From Hahella sp. HNIBRBA332 (lineage in GTDB: Bacteria; Pseudomonadota; Gammaproteobacteria; Pseudomonadales; Oleiphilaceae), in assembly GCF_030719035.1 (NCBI RefSeq), contig NZ_CP132203.1, positions 2,170,001 through 2,234,000 of the forward strand: a stretch of 64,000 bases of DNA, written 5' to 3'. Numbering within the stretch: the stretch's first letter is position 1; each line of letters begins with the position of its first letter. The notes under the pieces were generated by a model, which was not told the origin of the DNA, did no database searches, and saw only the letters and a program-made list of their open reading frames with translations. Made by a program: the position numbers and the translations under genes. Positions 32,755 through 41,551 of this stretch are shown here, one piece after another.

Positions 32755-35700
32755 TGTTCGGCCTTCGCTGCAAGCTGGTTCAAATCTTTGATGACTTCAC
32801 TGATCACCAATGGATCCACCTGTTTGAGGGGCAGGATCTTATCTTTTATATCCCAGCCATAGCCTGAGGGCTGTCGCATGCCTTCCACGAAAACAATCTC
32901 GGTGGTCTCCAGCGTCTCATCCGCTTCGATATACCCCATGCCGACCACGCCTTCGTAGTTGACGACAGCCGTGACATTGGCGGCGGCGAACTGTTTGGAG
33001 TGTTCGTCAAAACCGCCGGCGTCCATCGCTTCGCCTCGGGCCCAACCCTGTTTCTCAAGACCGAAAACCAGCGTGGGGGCGGGCAGCTTCAGCTTCTCAA
33101 AGCGGGACATGGATTGCTGCTCCAACTCCTGCTCACTCAGGGCGAACACCGGTCGGCTGAGCTGTTGAAATGGAGGCAGGAGTTCGTAGTCGCTGAACAT
33201 CTCGCCCCAGGCGTTTTTATCTTCTTCCGACAGATGCAGGGGGTGGACGAGTCCGACTTCATCAAATGCGTCCAACGCCATCGGGTCGTCATTGACGTCA
33301 GCAAAATCCTGTTCGTCCGTTAAACGGAACGTCCCCGCTAACTGACCCTTTTGATAACCGCCCCAAAGCAGCAATCTCGCCAGGTGCGTCATTAATGGGT
33401 GACGGGCGATCAGACTGTTGAAGTCCTCAACCTGCCAGCGACGTCCTACAACCATGGCCAGCTCCAGCCGCTCCGCCTGAATCTTCGCCATATCGCGAAT
33501 TTGCTTCTTGACCAGCTTCCATTCCTGCAGGGACGCGTTGGCCAGTTCCGCGTCATCCTTAGCGGAAGGTTTGGGCGGATTGTCGCGAAGCTTGCCACTG
33601 TCGTCTTTGAGTTTCGGCTTTAAGTCGGAGCCCAGCACGAAATGGAACTGTCGGGGACCATAATCAAACACCCGCCGACCGGTTGCGTCCAGTCCGCAGT
33701 CCGGGATCACCATGTCTTCAAGTTCCGCCTTGGTCAGCCCTTTTTCCTTGGCGATTTGCTCCATGTACTCCTGCGCCTTGGACTTAACGCCTTTGAACTT
33801 CACCTTCTGGGAAATGCCGCTGAGCTGCATCAAGGCGGTTTTGGAGCCGATCAACCGCAACACCTCCAGGCCGGACACCGCTCGCTGGTGCTGGGATTCC
33901 CCTGGCCATTTTCTGATCAGCGGGGTCAGTTTCATCACTGATTCGTCGCCCCCCAGGTATCCCATCGCCATCATCGCCCATTTCTCTTTCGAGGGCGCGC
34001 CCTCCGACAGCCAGGTTTCAAATAGGGTCCAGGCGAAGGCGTCAAGGCAATTACCGTCTGTTTCCTGTTTAAGCTGCTGGAAAAAGGGCGCCTGCTGGCT
34101 ATCCGCCGATTTCAGAGCCAACAGTAGCGCCGTCACTTGCTGGGCGCTGAATGCTCTGCCTTGCATTATGATAGGGGGGAGGTCGTTAGCGTTGACCCAG
34201 TCGATGGGCTTCGTTTTCGACTTTGAGGTTAATCCCGCTCGCAGCCAGTCTGGCGTTTCCGCGTCCGTGAGTGGGTTATCAGCGGGGTCCTGGTAATTAA
34301 GCACCTCATCTATGGTGTCCGCGATGGCCGGTTGATGCGCCGCCGTCTGTCGCATCAGTTCTCCGTAGCCTTTGCGTTTCATCAGACGCAATGCCGCCAG
34401 GGCGTCCTGACGCAGCGCTCCCGAACGATGATTGGCGACGCAATCCGCCAGCCCTGTCACCGCAGCCTGGGGGTGTTCATCCAGCCAGTTTTTAGCCATT
34501 TTCGGCGCCTTTGACGACTTCGTCAGGGCCAGCATGACCGGAGCGACTTCCGGGGCATTGACTGCAATCAGCGCGGACAACTGGTTTTCCGCCTCATCCC
34601 GGTTGGACTCCTGTTTCAGGGACTCCTCAATGTAGTCCAGATGCTCAAGCCCGGTATGAGCCAGCCAGGCGCGGATGTAGTCGGGATTGGACAGGTGTAA
34701 CTTCAAGCGCCGGAAATGGTGACTGACCCGCTCCGGGTCCTGAAGACCGAAAATGATTTCCTGGGGCTTATGGTAATGGTCGTGCCAGGCGTCTCCGCCA
34801 TAACGTTTATCGTCCCAGGACTCTACTACACCCGTTAGCAGATCGGATAATCCCAATACAGCGGCCAGAACGAAGTAGTTGGTGGTCTGGTAAAAATCCG
34901 ACGCCGGCCAGTTCGCTACACTGACATGCGCCTTCGCGGCCTCTTGCAGCCGCTGAATTGCAGGTGCGGACAATAAAGGAAGCACATATTGCAAACCACG
35001 AACACGCTCCCATTGAAGGTCGGAGCCGTGATAACGGGCGTCTTTTTCCGTAAGAACCAGGTCCAGAAACTCTTGCTCCGATAACAGATTGAACGCCGGG
35101 ATCATTAACCAGGGCGTGCTGGGCGCTTCACTGTAAAGCATCTGCTTATAATCCACTGGCTTGGAGAAGTCCCATTCCTTTAGGTGTTTCTTACGCTCAG
35201 CAACCGTCCGGCGGTTGTTTGACATGGCGACGAGCCAGAACGCAGCTTCTTCTTTACTCATGCGCAATGGCATCTCCGCCGTCCGCCAATCAAAGTCGCC
35301 CCAGTAGCTGGACTTATCGATGCGAATATTGGAGAAGGTTTTCATCAACCGCGCTACGTCAAAGGGGCGCGGCGGAGGGATATCGGCGTTTTCCTGAGGT
35401 CGCCAGGTCGCCCAGCGCCAGTCAACAGGAAGGAGTCCCAGAGAGACAGGCTCATCTGAATAGGCGGCGAGAGGCTTGCTTTCCGAGGGGGGAGGCGATT
35501 CAGATGACTCTGAAAGCGCCGCGGCTTTCCTGGGCGCAGCTGTTGTTTTGGGGGAAGCCGTCACTGTCTGAGCGGGAAGGGAGCCCGCTGACGCGCCGTC
35601 CTCGACGTAGCCTTTTTTCAGTTTCGCGGCAATCTGCTTGTCATGCTCTGACTTGGCTTTTGCCTCAGAATCAAACTCTTTGGTTTTTATTTGTCCATCT

Positions 35701-35798
35701 GTCCCGGCTCTGCCGTAACGGACGGTGTACTGATTTCCCTGTAAGTCTATTTCCCAGAACTTATCCGAAGCGCCGTCCTTTAATGTCAACCTGCGCAC
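32751..35798 (-). CDS. yehI: WGR-domain/DUF4132 protein (YehI/MolR-like)
   Basis: 1015 residues. The N-terminal ~70 form a WGR domain (FWEIDLQGNQYTVRYGRAG, then KTKEFDSEAKAKSEHDKQI), a fold that binds nucleic acid ends in PARP-type proteins. A Pro/Ser-rich linker (about 70-125) leads to a long helical, HEAT-like region. The C-terminal DUF4132 part includes GLDATGRRVFDYGPRQF and EDFNSLIARHPLMTHLARLLLWGGY. In E. coli the MolR/YehI protein with DUF4132 sits beside the same AAA+, VWA and SWIM genes. The start is GTG 35798 with AGGGGGA before it. It is the first gene of the operon. Confidence 0.9.
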   Translation of the reverse strand: MRRLTLKDGASDKFWEIDLQGNQYTVRYGRAGTDGQIKTKEFDSEAKAKSEHDKQIAAKLKKGYVEDGASAGSLPAQTVTASPKTTAAPRKAAALSESSESPPPSESKPLAAYSDEPVSLGLLPVDWRWATWRPQENADIPPPRPFDVARLMKTFSNIRIDKSSYWGDFDWRTAEMPLRMSKEEAAFWLVAMSNNRRTVAERKKHLKEWDFSKPVDYKQMLYSEAPSTPWLMIPAFNLLSEQEFLDLVLTEKDARYHGSDLQWERVRGLQYVLPLLSAPAIQRLQEAAKAHVSVANWPASDFYQTTNYFVLAAVLGLSDLLTGVVESWDDKRYGGDAWHDHYHKPQEIIFGLQDPERVSHHFRRLKLHLSNPDYIRAWLAHTGLEHLDYIEESLKQESNRDEAENQLSALIAVNAPEVAPVMLALTKSSKAPKMAKNWLDEHPQAAVTGLADCVANHRSGALRQDALAALRLMKRKGYGELMRQTAAHQPAIADTIDEVLNYQDPADNPLTDAETPDWLRAGLTSKSKTKPIDWVNANDLPPIIMQGRAFSAQQVTALLLALKSADSQQAPFFQQLKQETDGNCLDAFAWTLFETWLSEGAPSKEKWAMMAMGYLGGDESVMKLTPLIRKWPGESQHQRAVSGLEVLRLIGSKTALMQLSGISQKVKFKGVKSKAQEYMEQIAKEKGLTKAELEDMVIPDCGLDATGRRVFDYGPRQFHFVLGSDLKPKLKDDSGKLRDNPPKPSAKDDAELANASLQEWKLVKKQIRDMAKIQAERLELAMVVGRRWQVEDFNSLIARHPLMTHLARLLLWGGYQKGQLAGTFRLTDEQDFADVNDDPMALDAFDEVGLVHPLHLSEEDKNAWGEMFSDYELLPPFQQLSRPVFALSEQELEQQSMSRFEKLKLPAPTLVFGLEKQGWARGEAMDAGGFDEHSKQFAAANVTAVVNYEGVVGMGYIEADETLETTEIVFVEGMRQPSGYGWDIKDKILPLKQVDPLVISEVIKDLNQLAAKAEQ

Positions 35799-35892
35799 GC
35801 GTCCCCCTGATACTTATAAGTGAACTATGAAATCAATAGATGAAAGCCGCACTCTAGCCGACTCAACGTCGAGATAAAACTAAAAATGCAAC

Positions 35893-35949
35893 ATTAGTTT
35901 CCGAAAGGCCAGACGCTAAATTGATCGGCCCATACTCACGGAAACTAAT
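35893..35949. promoter_or_regulatory. 11-bp perfect inverted repeat upstream of chaperone-effector pair
   Basis: ATTAGTTTCCG (35893-35903) and CGGAAACTAAT (35939-35949) are separated by 35 bases in the divergent region between the WGR operon and the chaperone gene. The wide spacing suits two regulator dimers or a DNA loop. No regulator is identified. Confidence 0.55.
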
Positions 35950-36089
35950 GGCCTGTGTGAGGCGGTTATAAGCGTAATACAAAACAAAAATAGACCGGTC
36001 GATAGATAACTTAACCGGCGATCACTCCATATCCTGACGTCTGAAACGACATGTTTTATACCCTTAAAATCAGTTTATGGAGCATCCTC

Positions 36090-36584
36090 ATGAACGGAAG
36101 AGAAAAATTAACGCTTATCCTGGCGGATCTAGGCAGTTCCATTGGTCTGCCAGACTTTCATCTGAAAGATGAGCAGCCTGCCCAGCTTGTCTTTGACGAC
36201 AACATCGTTGTCAATTTTGAACTCTGCCCGAGTGAGATGTTTTTGATTGTCTACAGCAGTCTCGGTGAGATTGTCGACGCTTCCAACCACACCCTTGAAT
36301 TTATTAACGCCAGGTACAAGCTGCTATTGGCGGCCAATCTGTTCTGGCGGAACACGGGGGGCGCCACGGTGGGGCTGAGCGACGACGGCCTCGCCATCAT
36401 GAGCTATCAGCATCCCATCGATACGTTGGATGCGCGTGCGCTGGAGTCGCTACTGGTCACTTTTGTGGACTGCGCAGAGTCGTTGAAGCGTTCTTTGCAG
36501 GACTCTGACGACCAGCCAGAGGCGCTGTCCATCAGTCACCCAATACCGTCCATCAACTCAACTGACCACTTGGTTAAAGTTTAA
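36090..36584 (+). CDS. CesT-family type III secretion chaperone
   Basis: 164 residues with the class I chaperone order: N-terminal helix (KLTLILADLGSSIGLPDF), strand pair QLVFDDNIVVNFEL and MFLIVYSSLGEIVD, helix YKLLLAANLFWRNTGG, strands TVGLSDDGLAIMSYQHPI and a final helix ALESLLVTFVDCAESLKRSL. The pattern LLxANLF..TGG..-GLSDDG is very typical of CesT/SycE-like proteins. It is followed 18 bases later by a probable effector gene, the standard chaperone-effector layout. ATG 36090 follows TTATGGAGCATCCTC; an upstream in-frame ATG at 36051 would add 13 residues. Confidence 0.85.
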   Translation: MNGREKLTLILADLGSSIGLPDFHLKDEQPAQLVFDDNIVVNFELCPSEMFLIVYSSLGEIVDASNHTLEFINARYKLLLAANLFWRNTGGATVGLSDDGLAIMSYQHPIDTLDARALESLLVTFVDCAESLKRSLQDSDDQPEALSISHPIPSINSTDHLVKV

Positions 36585-36602
36585 AACTCAGGAACCCATT
36601 TC

Positions 36603-37769
36603 ATGGCCAATCCAATTACTCTATCAAGTTTTGTGACCGCCGCCCGCCAGAACGAAGGAAGACTGGTGGTCAATAACAATAACTCTGTGTCCGCCTCAGG
36701 AAATATGGGCGAACGCCATGTCATGTCCGCCAGTGCGGAGAAGAAAGTAAACAGTGATAACCAAAAAGCAAATAACGAATTTGCCAAAGTAATGCGGCAA
36801 GCCTTTGGAGAAAAAATCGCGGGTCAGGCGATAGGGACCGCTCTCCAAGACAGAACGCAAGCCTTAACAGGCAGAACGGTTTTAGACGTCTTTCAACACG
36901 CCAAAGAGTTGCAGGACGACAAGGGGCTCTTGGGGAATATGTACGCGTCTCTGATGGACAAGATCGGTCTGGCTCCCAGCAAAAGTCATATCAGAGAAAC
37001 CTGGCATAACTTAAAACCCCATGTGAACGTTGAACAAAGGGGCCGCGGCGAGAGCGACGCCACGGTCGAAACGCTCGATTCTCTTGACCTGCATGACATA
37101 CATTCTTTTGCGACCTTTGTCCCTAAAGGCGTATCGGAAGCGGAAGCCATGGAGTTTCTGATGACCCATGACGACGGCAAATTGCTGATGGAAAACATCG
37201 CACGCAATACCGCCGATTGGGATGATTCAACCGCCGAGAAGAAAGCAAGCAATACCCAGACCCGGCTTAACATCGCCCTGCAACAGGTCATGTCCGGGGA
37301 AAGGCTGCCCACGCGATTACAACTCAATGTGGGCGACGAGTTGGTCAAAATTACTAAACGCGGGGAGACGCCCAGCGCCTATTCGCCATACTTCACTACG
37401 CGGGCTGCGCTTGAACAGGCTATCCGTACTGTGGACAAGGCGGATCCGAACCGCTCCATCGCCGCCGTCTTCGGATTGCCGCTTGGAAGCATCGATTCTA
37501 AAGATGTGTATGACGTTCATGTGATAAGCGTGACTCAAGCGACGTCAGTTCTTACTTCCACCGTTGCGCCAACAGAGGAGCTGGGCGGTCATGTAAAAAC
37601 CCCCGGTGGCGCCATGCAGATATTGATGAGCCGGGCGGATGCGGAGAGCGTCACCGGCGTGCTTAAAGAAAGGGCGGACACCAGTGGCGTAGGGGCGAGC
37701 GTCAAACGTACAGTTAACGACAACATGAGTGATTTGGCGAGCTTCGTCCGTAGCTGGACGACTGGCTAG
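36603..37769 (+). CDS. probable type III effector with toxin-like C-terminal domain
   Basis: 388 residues. The first ~60 are polar and disordered (Ser/Asn/Gln-rich), as in type III secretion signals and chaperone-binding regions. Residues ~60-235 are helical. Residues ~240-345 look like a separate domain: NVGDELVKITKRG, YSPYFTT (260-266), VFGLPLGS (289-296), YDVHVISV (303-310) and TVAPTEELGGHVKTPGGAMQ (320-339). This series (start strand, Y-x-x-YFTT, GLP, strand, tVAP...GGGxQ-like end) resembles the ADP-ribosyltransferase-like toxin domains at the ends of polymorphic toxins, in my judgement. AGGAA precedes the ATG. The chaperone gene directly upstream supports secretion. Toxin class is inference. 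Confidence 0.65.
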   Translation: MANPITLSSFVTAARQNEGRLVVNNNNSVSASGNMGERHVMSASAEKKVNSDNQKANNEFAKVMRQAFGEKIAGQAIGTALQDRTQALTGRTVLDVFQHAKELQDDKGLLGNMYASLMDKIGLAPSKSHIRETWHNLKPHVNVEQRGRGESDATVETLDSLDLHDIHSFATFVPKGVSEAEAMEFLMTHDDGKLLMENIARNTADWDDSTAEKKASNTQTRLNIALQQVMSGERLPTRLQLNVGDELVKITKRGETPSAYSPYFTTRAALEQAIRTVDKADPNRSIAAVFGLPLGSIDSKDVYDVHVISVTQATSVLTSTVAPTEELGGHVKTPGGAMQILMSRADAESVTGVLKERADTSGVGASVKRTVNDNMSDLASFVRSWTTG

Positions 37770-37821
37770 AGCGCGGGTCCCTATCAGTATTGAAACCTGA
37801 CCAATCACTCATACTATGGCT

Positions 37822-37936
37822 ATTAACCCGGCAGGCAAATCGCGTTCTTCTATTCGTCTGCAACGGCAGGGCCTGCACATGTCAGGCCCTGTCTCCCGCA
37901 GCTAGCCGCCGCACAGGCGCATCCATGCGCCTGAGT
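37822..37936 (-). repeat. ~110-bp dispersed repeat, copy 1 (inverted relative to copy 2)
   Basis: Contains GCAGGGCCTGCACATGTCAG, GCTAGCCG and the self-complementary GGCGCATCCATGCGCC. Its reverse complement is found at 50027-50136 with about 80% identity by eye. It lies just past the effector-like gene. Confidence 0.85.
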
Positions 37937-37977
37937 ATTAACATGCCAATATCATTGCCATGTTAATAATAATCGGA

Positions 37978-38853
37978 TCATTGATGGTTAGGATCCTCGC
38001 GAAGAAAAGCCGTCAAAACTTCGCGTATTGTCCTGGCGGGCCGACCCAGAAGATTCTCCAGTGCAGGATGAGTGGCGGCGAAGTCGCCTCGACGGGAGGC
38101 TTGGAAACTGCCGAGAAGCAGTTCTGCGTAGATCTTTGGCATGCCTGCAGCCATTTTTGCGTCGAGCCACTCCTGATCCGACACTACCACATGACGTACC
38201 CGACGCCCGCTGATGTCGGAGGCAATCTCCGCAATTTCGGCCATTGTCCAGGCTTGCGGCGCCGTGAGGGGCAGGGTAACGCCATTCCAGTTTTCCGAGT
38301 CAATCAGAATCTCGGCGTCAGCCTGCGCCAGGTCTGAACGAGCAGTCCAGCTAACAGGACCATCTTCAGGCGTGCGCAATTCACCTCTTTTCAGACCGTC
38401 GCCGATCATGGCGAGGCAGCTCTCGGCGTAAAACCCGTGTCGCAACGATGTGTAGGCGGCGCCGCTTTTCGCAAGGTACGCTTCAGTACCGGCATGCTGA
38501 TCAGCGGGCGCAAATAGAGATCCCACCCTGGCGCCCATGTGACTGGTGTACAAAATCCGGTTAACGCCGGCCAGCTTGGCGGCGTCTATTGCATTACGGT
38601 GAAGCCGCAGCGCCTCTTCACCCAGTGTGTTGGCTGAAACAATCAGCACTTGGCTGGCGCCTTCGAACGCTGTTTTCAGGTCGTCAATGCAATCGAAACT
38701 CCCCTTACGGACGCTAACGCCTTTTTCCTGATAGAAACTTGCCTTTTGTAAATCTCGAACACTTGCTATGAGGTGGTTAGGGCCACATTTTTTAATGAGG
38801 TTGTCTATAACGCCTTTTCCAAGGTTTCCTGTTGCGCCAGTAATTACAATCAT
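37978..38853 (-). CDS. NmrA/QorB-like NAD(P)-binding reductase
   Basis: 291 residues of the atypical short-chain dehydrogenase type. The N-terminus is the dinucleotide-binding strand-turn-helix IVITGATGNLGKGVID. LIVSANTLGEEALRLHRNAI and RILYTSHMGA are typical of NmrA-like quinone oxidoreductase 2 proteins, and there is no YxxxK catalytic pair. Start ATG 38853 has GAGGACAATAGG upstream; the frame extends 19 codons further without good SD. It is divergent from a TetR-family gene at 38947, a common arrangement in which the regulator represses the reductase. Confidence 0.85.
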   Translation of the reverse strand: MIVITGATGNLGKGVIDNLIKKCGPNHLIASVRDLQKASFYQEKGVSVRKGSFDCIDDLKTAFEGASQVLIVSANTLGEEALRLHRNAIDAAKLAGVNRILYTSHMGARVGSLFAPADQHAGTEAYLAKSGAAYTSLRHGFYAESCLAMIGDGLKRGELRTPEDGPVSWTARSDLAQADAEILIDSENWNGVTLPLTAPQAWTMAEIAEIASDISGRRVRHVVVSDQEWLDAKMAAGMPKIYAELLLGSFQASRRGDFAATHPALENLLGRPARTIREVLTAFLREDPNHQ

Positions 38854-38946
38854 CCTATTGTCCTCACAGTTTAATTTGATGCTTGCCATACAAGCTATCA
38901 TTGATATCATATTATTGTTAACACTGATACCGGTAAAATTCTAGAG
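38854..38946. promoter_or_regulatory. divergent promoter region between NmrA-like and TetR genes
   Basis: 93 bases, AT-rich, with TACCGGTA (38928-38935) within a weak inverted repeat AACACTGATACCGGTA. It is a plausible TetR operator site, not demonstrated. Confidence 0.4.
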
Positions 38947-39651
38947 ATGCAGAATCAAGATACTTCGGAGGACACGCTGTCCACGCAGGAACGAATAATC
39001 GCGGTCGCCACTGAGCTTGTCGCCAGTGGCGGGATTTCCGCTTTGACCACACGGGCAGTGGCGTCGGCGGCCTCAGTACAGGCTCCGACCATTTACAGGC
39101 TATTCGGTGATAAGAGGGGGTTGCTTGATGCTGTAGCTGAATTTGGCCTTACGCAATTCATCGCGCAAAAATTAGCGGCGGAGCCAAACCCTGATCCTGT
39201 TCAAGACCTCAGAGACGCTTGGGACGCCTACGTGGCCTTTGGCGTGAGCAATCCTGCTGTTTTTGCGATTATGAATGACATTGGCTCCACCCATTCACAA
39301 TCAATGTCAGCAAAGACGGGGATTGGGGTATTGAAAACGCGCATTCAGCGTATCGCCCATGCCGGTCTGCTTTTAAAACCTGTTGAAAGCGCGGTGGCTC
39401 TGGTGCATGCGGCTGGTGTCGGAACCGTGACGACGCTACTTTCGACGCCTGAATGCGAGCGTAGAACAACCTTGTCGGATGACGCTCGTGAAGCTGTTTT
39501 TTCCTCTCTCATTGCAGGAACCAAACCACAGCGGAATGACAACCTGGCGACACTGGCGAATGGGCTGCGCGAACAGCTTGAGCAAGTGGACACGTTATCG
39601 CCTGGAGAGTTGCTGTTGCTTGGTGAACTGTTGGAAAAAATTGCAAGGTAA
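38947..39651 (+). CDS. TetR-family transcriptional regulator
   Basis: 234 residues. The N-terminal helix-turn-helix is TQERIIAVATELVASGGISA, TTRAVASAASV and APTIYRLFGDKRGLLDAV. The C-terminal ligand-binding part carries no known signature. It lies divergent from the NmrA-like reductase gene and probably controls it and itself. Confidence 0.9.
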   Translation: MQNQDTSEDTLSTQERIIAVATELVASGGISALTTRAVASAASVQAPTIYRLFGDKRGLLDAVAEFGLTQFIAQKLAAEPNPDPVQDLRDAWDAYVAFGVSNPAVFAIMNDIGSTHSQSMSAKTGIGVLKTRIQRIAHAGLLLKPVESAVALVHAAGVGTVTTLLSTPECERRTTLSDDAREAVFSSLIAGTKPQRNDNLATLANGLREQLEQVDTLSPGELLLLGELLEKIAR

Positions 39652-39780
39652 CGACCGCCTTTTATTTTCAAGTTATTCTCCACTGGCGCATTACTGACGA
39701 TGGTGATGACGCCGGTTTAGTATTTTAGGGTTCCTTAAACTCACATACTCTAATTCGGCAGATTTCAGAGGAGAAAACAC

Positions 39781-40173
39781 ATGGAACAATTCACCGGCGG
39801 TTGCCTTTGCGGCGCTGTGCGTTTGGTGGCGACAGGGCGTCCTTATCGAGTGGGGATTTGTCATTGTCTTGACTGCCGTAAGCATCATGGCGCGTTGTTT
39901 CATGCGTCCGCGGTTTTTCCTCAGAATGCGGTGACGATTGAGGGCAAGGTGGGCGACTACGCCGGGCGTTGTTTCTGTCCTCGTTGCGGCTCTTCTGTTT
40001 TTTCACGCACCGGCGACGAAATCGAGGTGAATCTGGGAGCTTTGGACGCCCCGGATCAACTCACGCCTACCTACGAACTCTGGATGCGCCGTCGCGAGTC
40101 CTGGTTGCCGCCGTTTCCAACCTCTCGACATTATGAGCGTGATCGCGACGACGCCAGTCGTGCTGAAGAATAG
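39781..40173 (+). CDS. GFA/CENP-V family zinc protein
   Basis: 130 residues with the Mss4-like zinc-binding pattern of glutathione-dependent formaldehyde-activating enzyme family: GGCLCGAVR, GICHCLDCRKHHGALFHA and FCPRCGSSVF. The seven Cys expected are present. The family has a characterised member in formaldehyde detoxification, but most members of this size have no assigned substrate. GAGGAGAAAACAC precedes the ATG. Confidence 0.9.
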   Translation: MEQFTGGCLCGAVRLVATGRPYRVGICHCLDCRKHHGALFHASAVFPQNAVTIEGKVGDYAGRCFCPRCGSSVFSRTGDEIEVNLGALDAPDQLTPTYELWMRRRESWLPPFPTSRHYERDRDDASRAEE

Positions 40174-40271
40174 GGTTTGCACCGCTCCCTAACTTCGCTA
40201 TAAGTGAAGTTAAATTTCAACTTATCTGTCATCTGATGCGCATAGAACACTCTGTTATTTCCTCCGTGACC

Positions 40272-41468
40272 ATGAGAGCCCTGACGCGTTTTCTCATTTC
40301 GCTCATGGCGATTCTGGCTTTAGCCTCCTGCCACAAGCTGAAAGAAAGTCCGGAGTTCACGGCTTCCAGTCATCTTCCTCAGTATGACTACCAGTCAGAC
40401 TTTGACGAGTACGTCGCTGAAACCAAGGCTTGGCTGCTGGAGAACAGGGCGTTTAAAACCAAAAACCGGCAACGAGAGCTGGAGGCTAATCTGCCTTTTG
40501 AGCTGACGCCGACGCATCCGAACAATAAAAGCGTTCTGCTGGTTCATGGCCTGGGGGATTCGCCGTTTTCGTTCACAGATGTCGCCAGCCACCTCGCCAG
40601 TAAAGGCTATTTTGTGAGGGCGATACTGTTACCGGGTCACGGCAGCAAAGTCGCTGACCTCAATCTGGCTACGTTGGACAGCTGGAAGGCCAACCTTCAG
40701 CATCACATTGAACTGTTGAAAGCCACATCGGAGGAAGTCTGGCTCGGCGGCTTCTCAACGGGCGCCAACCTGGTTACGGCGGCGGCCTACAATGATCAGG
40801 ACATCGCCGGATTAATGCTGTTTTCACCTGCGTTTGAAGCCCGCTCGCGACTGCTGCTTTTCTCAAAATACGCCAAGTATTTCATTACCTGGGCGGACAG
40901 AGATGAGGAGTCCAACTATCTCCGCTATAACTCGCTTCCCATGCATGCGGCGGCGATGTTTTATGAAACGGTGCTGGAAGTGCGGGAAAAAATGAACGAC
41001 GCCCGGTTTGCAAGACCGGTATTTATTCTGGCCAGTGCAACCGACAGCATCATCGACACCCAGTATTTACGCGACCGCTTCAGCCAGTCCTTTACTCATC
41101 CAGACAGCCGGCTGATCTGGCAAGGCGAAGATATCGGCAACCGTGACCCTCGCATCCTGGCGTATAGCATGAATCTGCCCGAACTCAGAATCGCCAACGG
41201 GTCACACATGGGCGTTCTATTTGCGCCGGATAACCCGGAGTACGGCGTCAATGGCAAGTTGAGAATCTGCGACAACGGACAATCGGAGGAAAATCAAAGC
41301 CTCTGTGAAAGCGGCGCGGAGACCTGGCGTACCGCCTATGGCGGCGACGGTTCTGACAACGCCACCTCCCGGCTCACCTTCAACCCATATTTTGCTGAGC
41401 ATATGGAAGTGCTGGACAGGGTAATGACGTCGGTTTCGGATAGCGCAAGCGTGGTTGACGCAGACTAG
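40272..41468 (+). CDS. alpha/beta hydrolase lipoprotein
   Basis: 398 residues. A lipoprotein signal (RFLISLMAILALASCHK) has the lipobox LASC. The hydrolase core includes the oxyanion strand VLLVHGLGDSPFSF, the nucleophile elbow GGFSTGAN with Ser, the acid in ILASATDSIID and the His in NGSHMGVLF. It is probably an envelope-attached esterase or lipase; the substrate is unknown. The frame also opens at 40236, but ATG 40272 gives a normal signal sequence. Confidence 0.85.
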   Translation: MRALTRFLISLMAILALASCHKLKESPEFTASSHLPQYDYQSDFDEYVAETKAWLLENRAFKTKNRQRELEANLPFELTPTHPNNKSVLLVHGLGDSPFSFTDVASHLASKGYFVRAILLPGHGSKVADLNLATLDSWKANLQHHIELLKATSEEVWLGGFSTGANLVTAAAYNDQDIAGLMLFSPAFEARSRLLLFSKYAKYFITWADRDEESNYLRYNSLPMHAAAMFYETVLEVREKMNDARFARPVFILASATDSIIDTQYLRDRFSQSFTHPDSRLIWQGEDIGNRDPRILAYSMNLPELRIANGSHMGVLFAPDNPEYGVNGKLRICDNGQSEENQSLCESGAETWRTAYGGDGSDNATSRLTFNPYFAEHMEVLDRVMTSVSDSASVVDAD

Positions 41469-41551
41469 CTGTCGCAGATCACAACCTGAGAACCCTCCTG
41501 CCTGCCGACATCAGCCTTTGCCGGATCTTATTATTCGCCAGCGCAGGAGCT

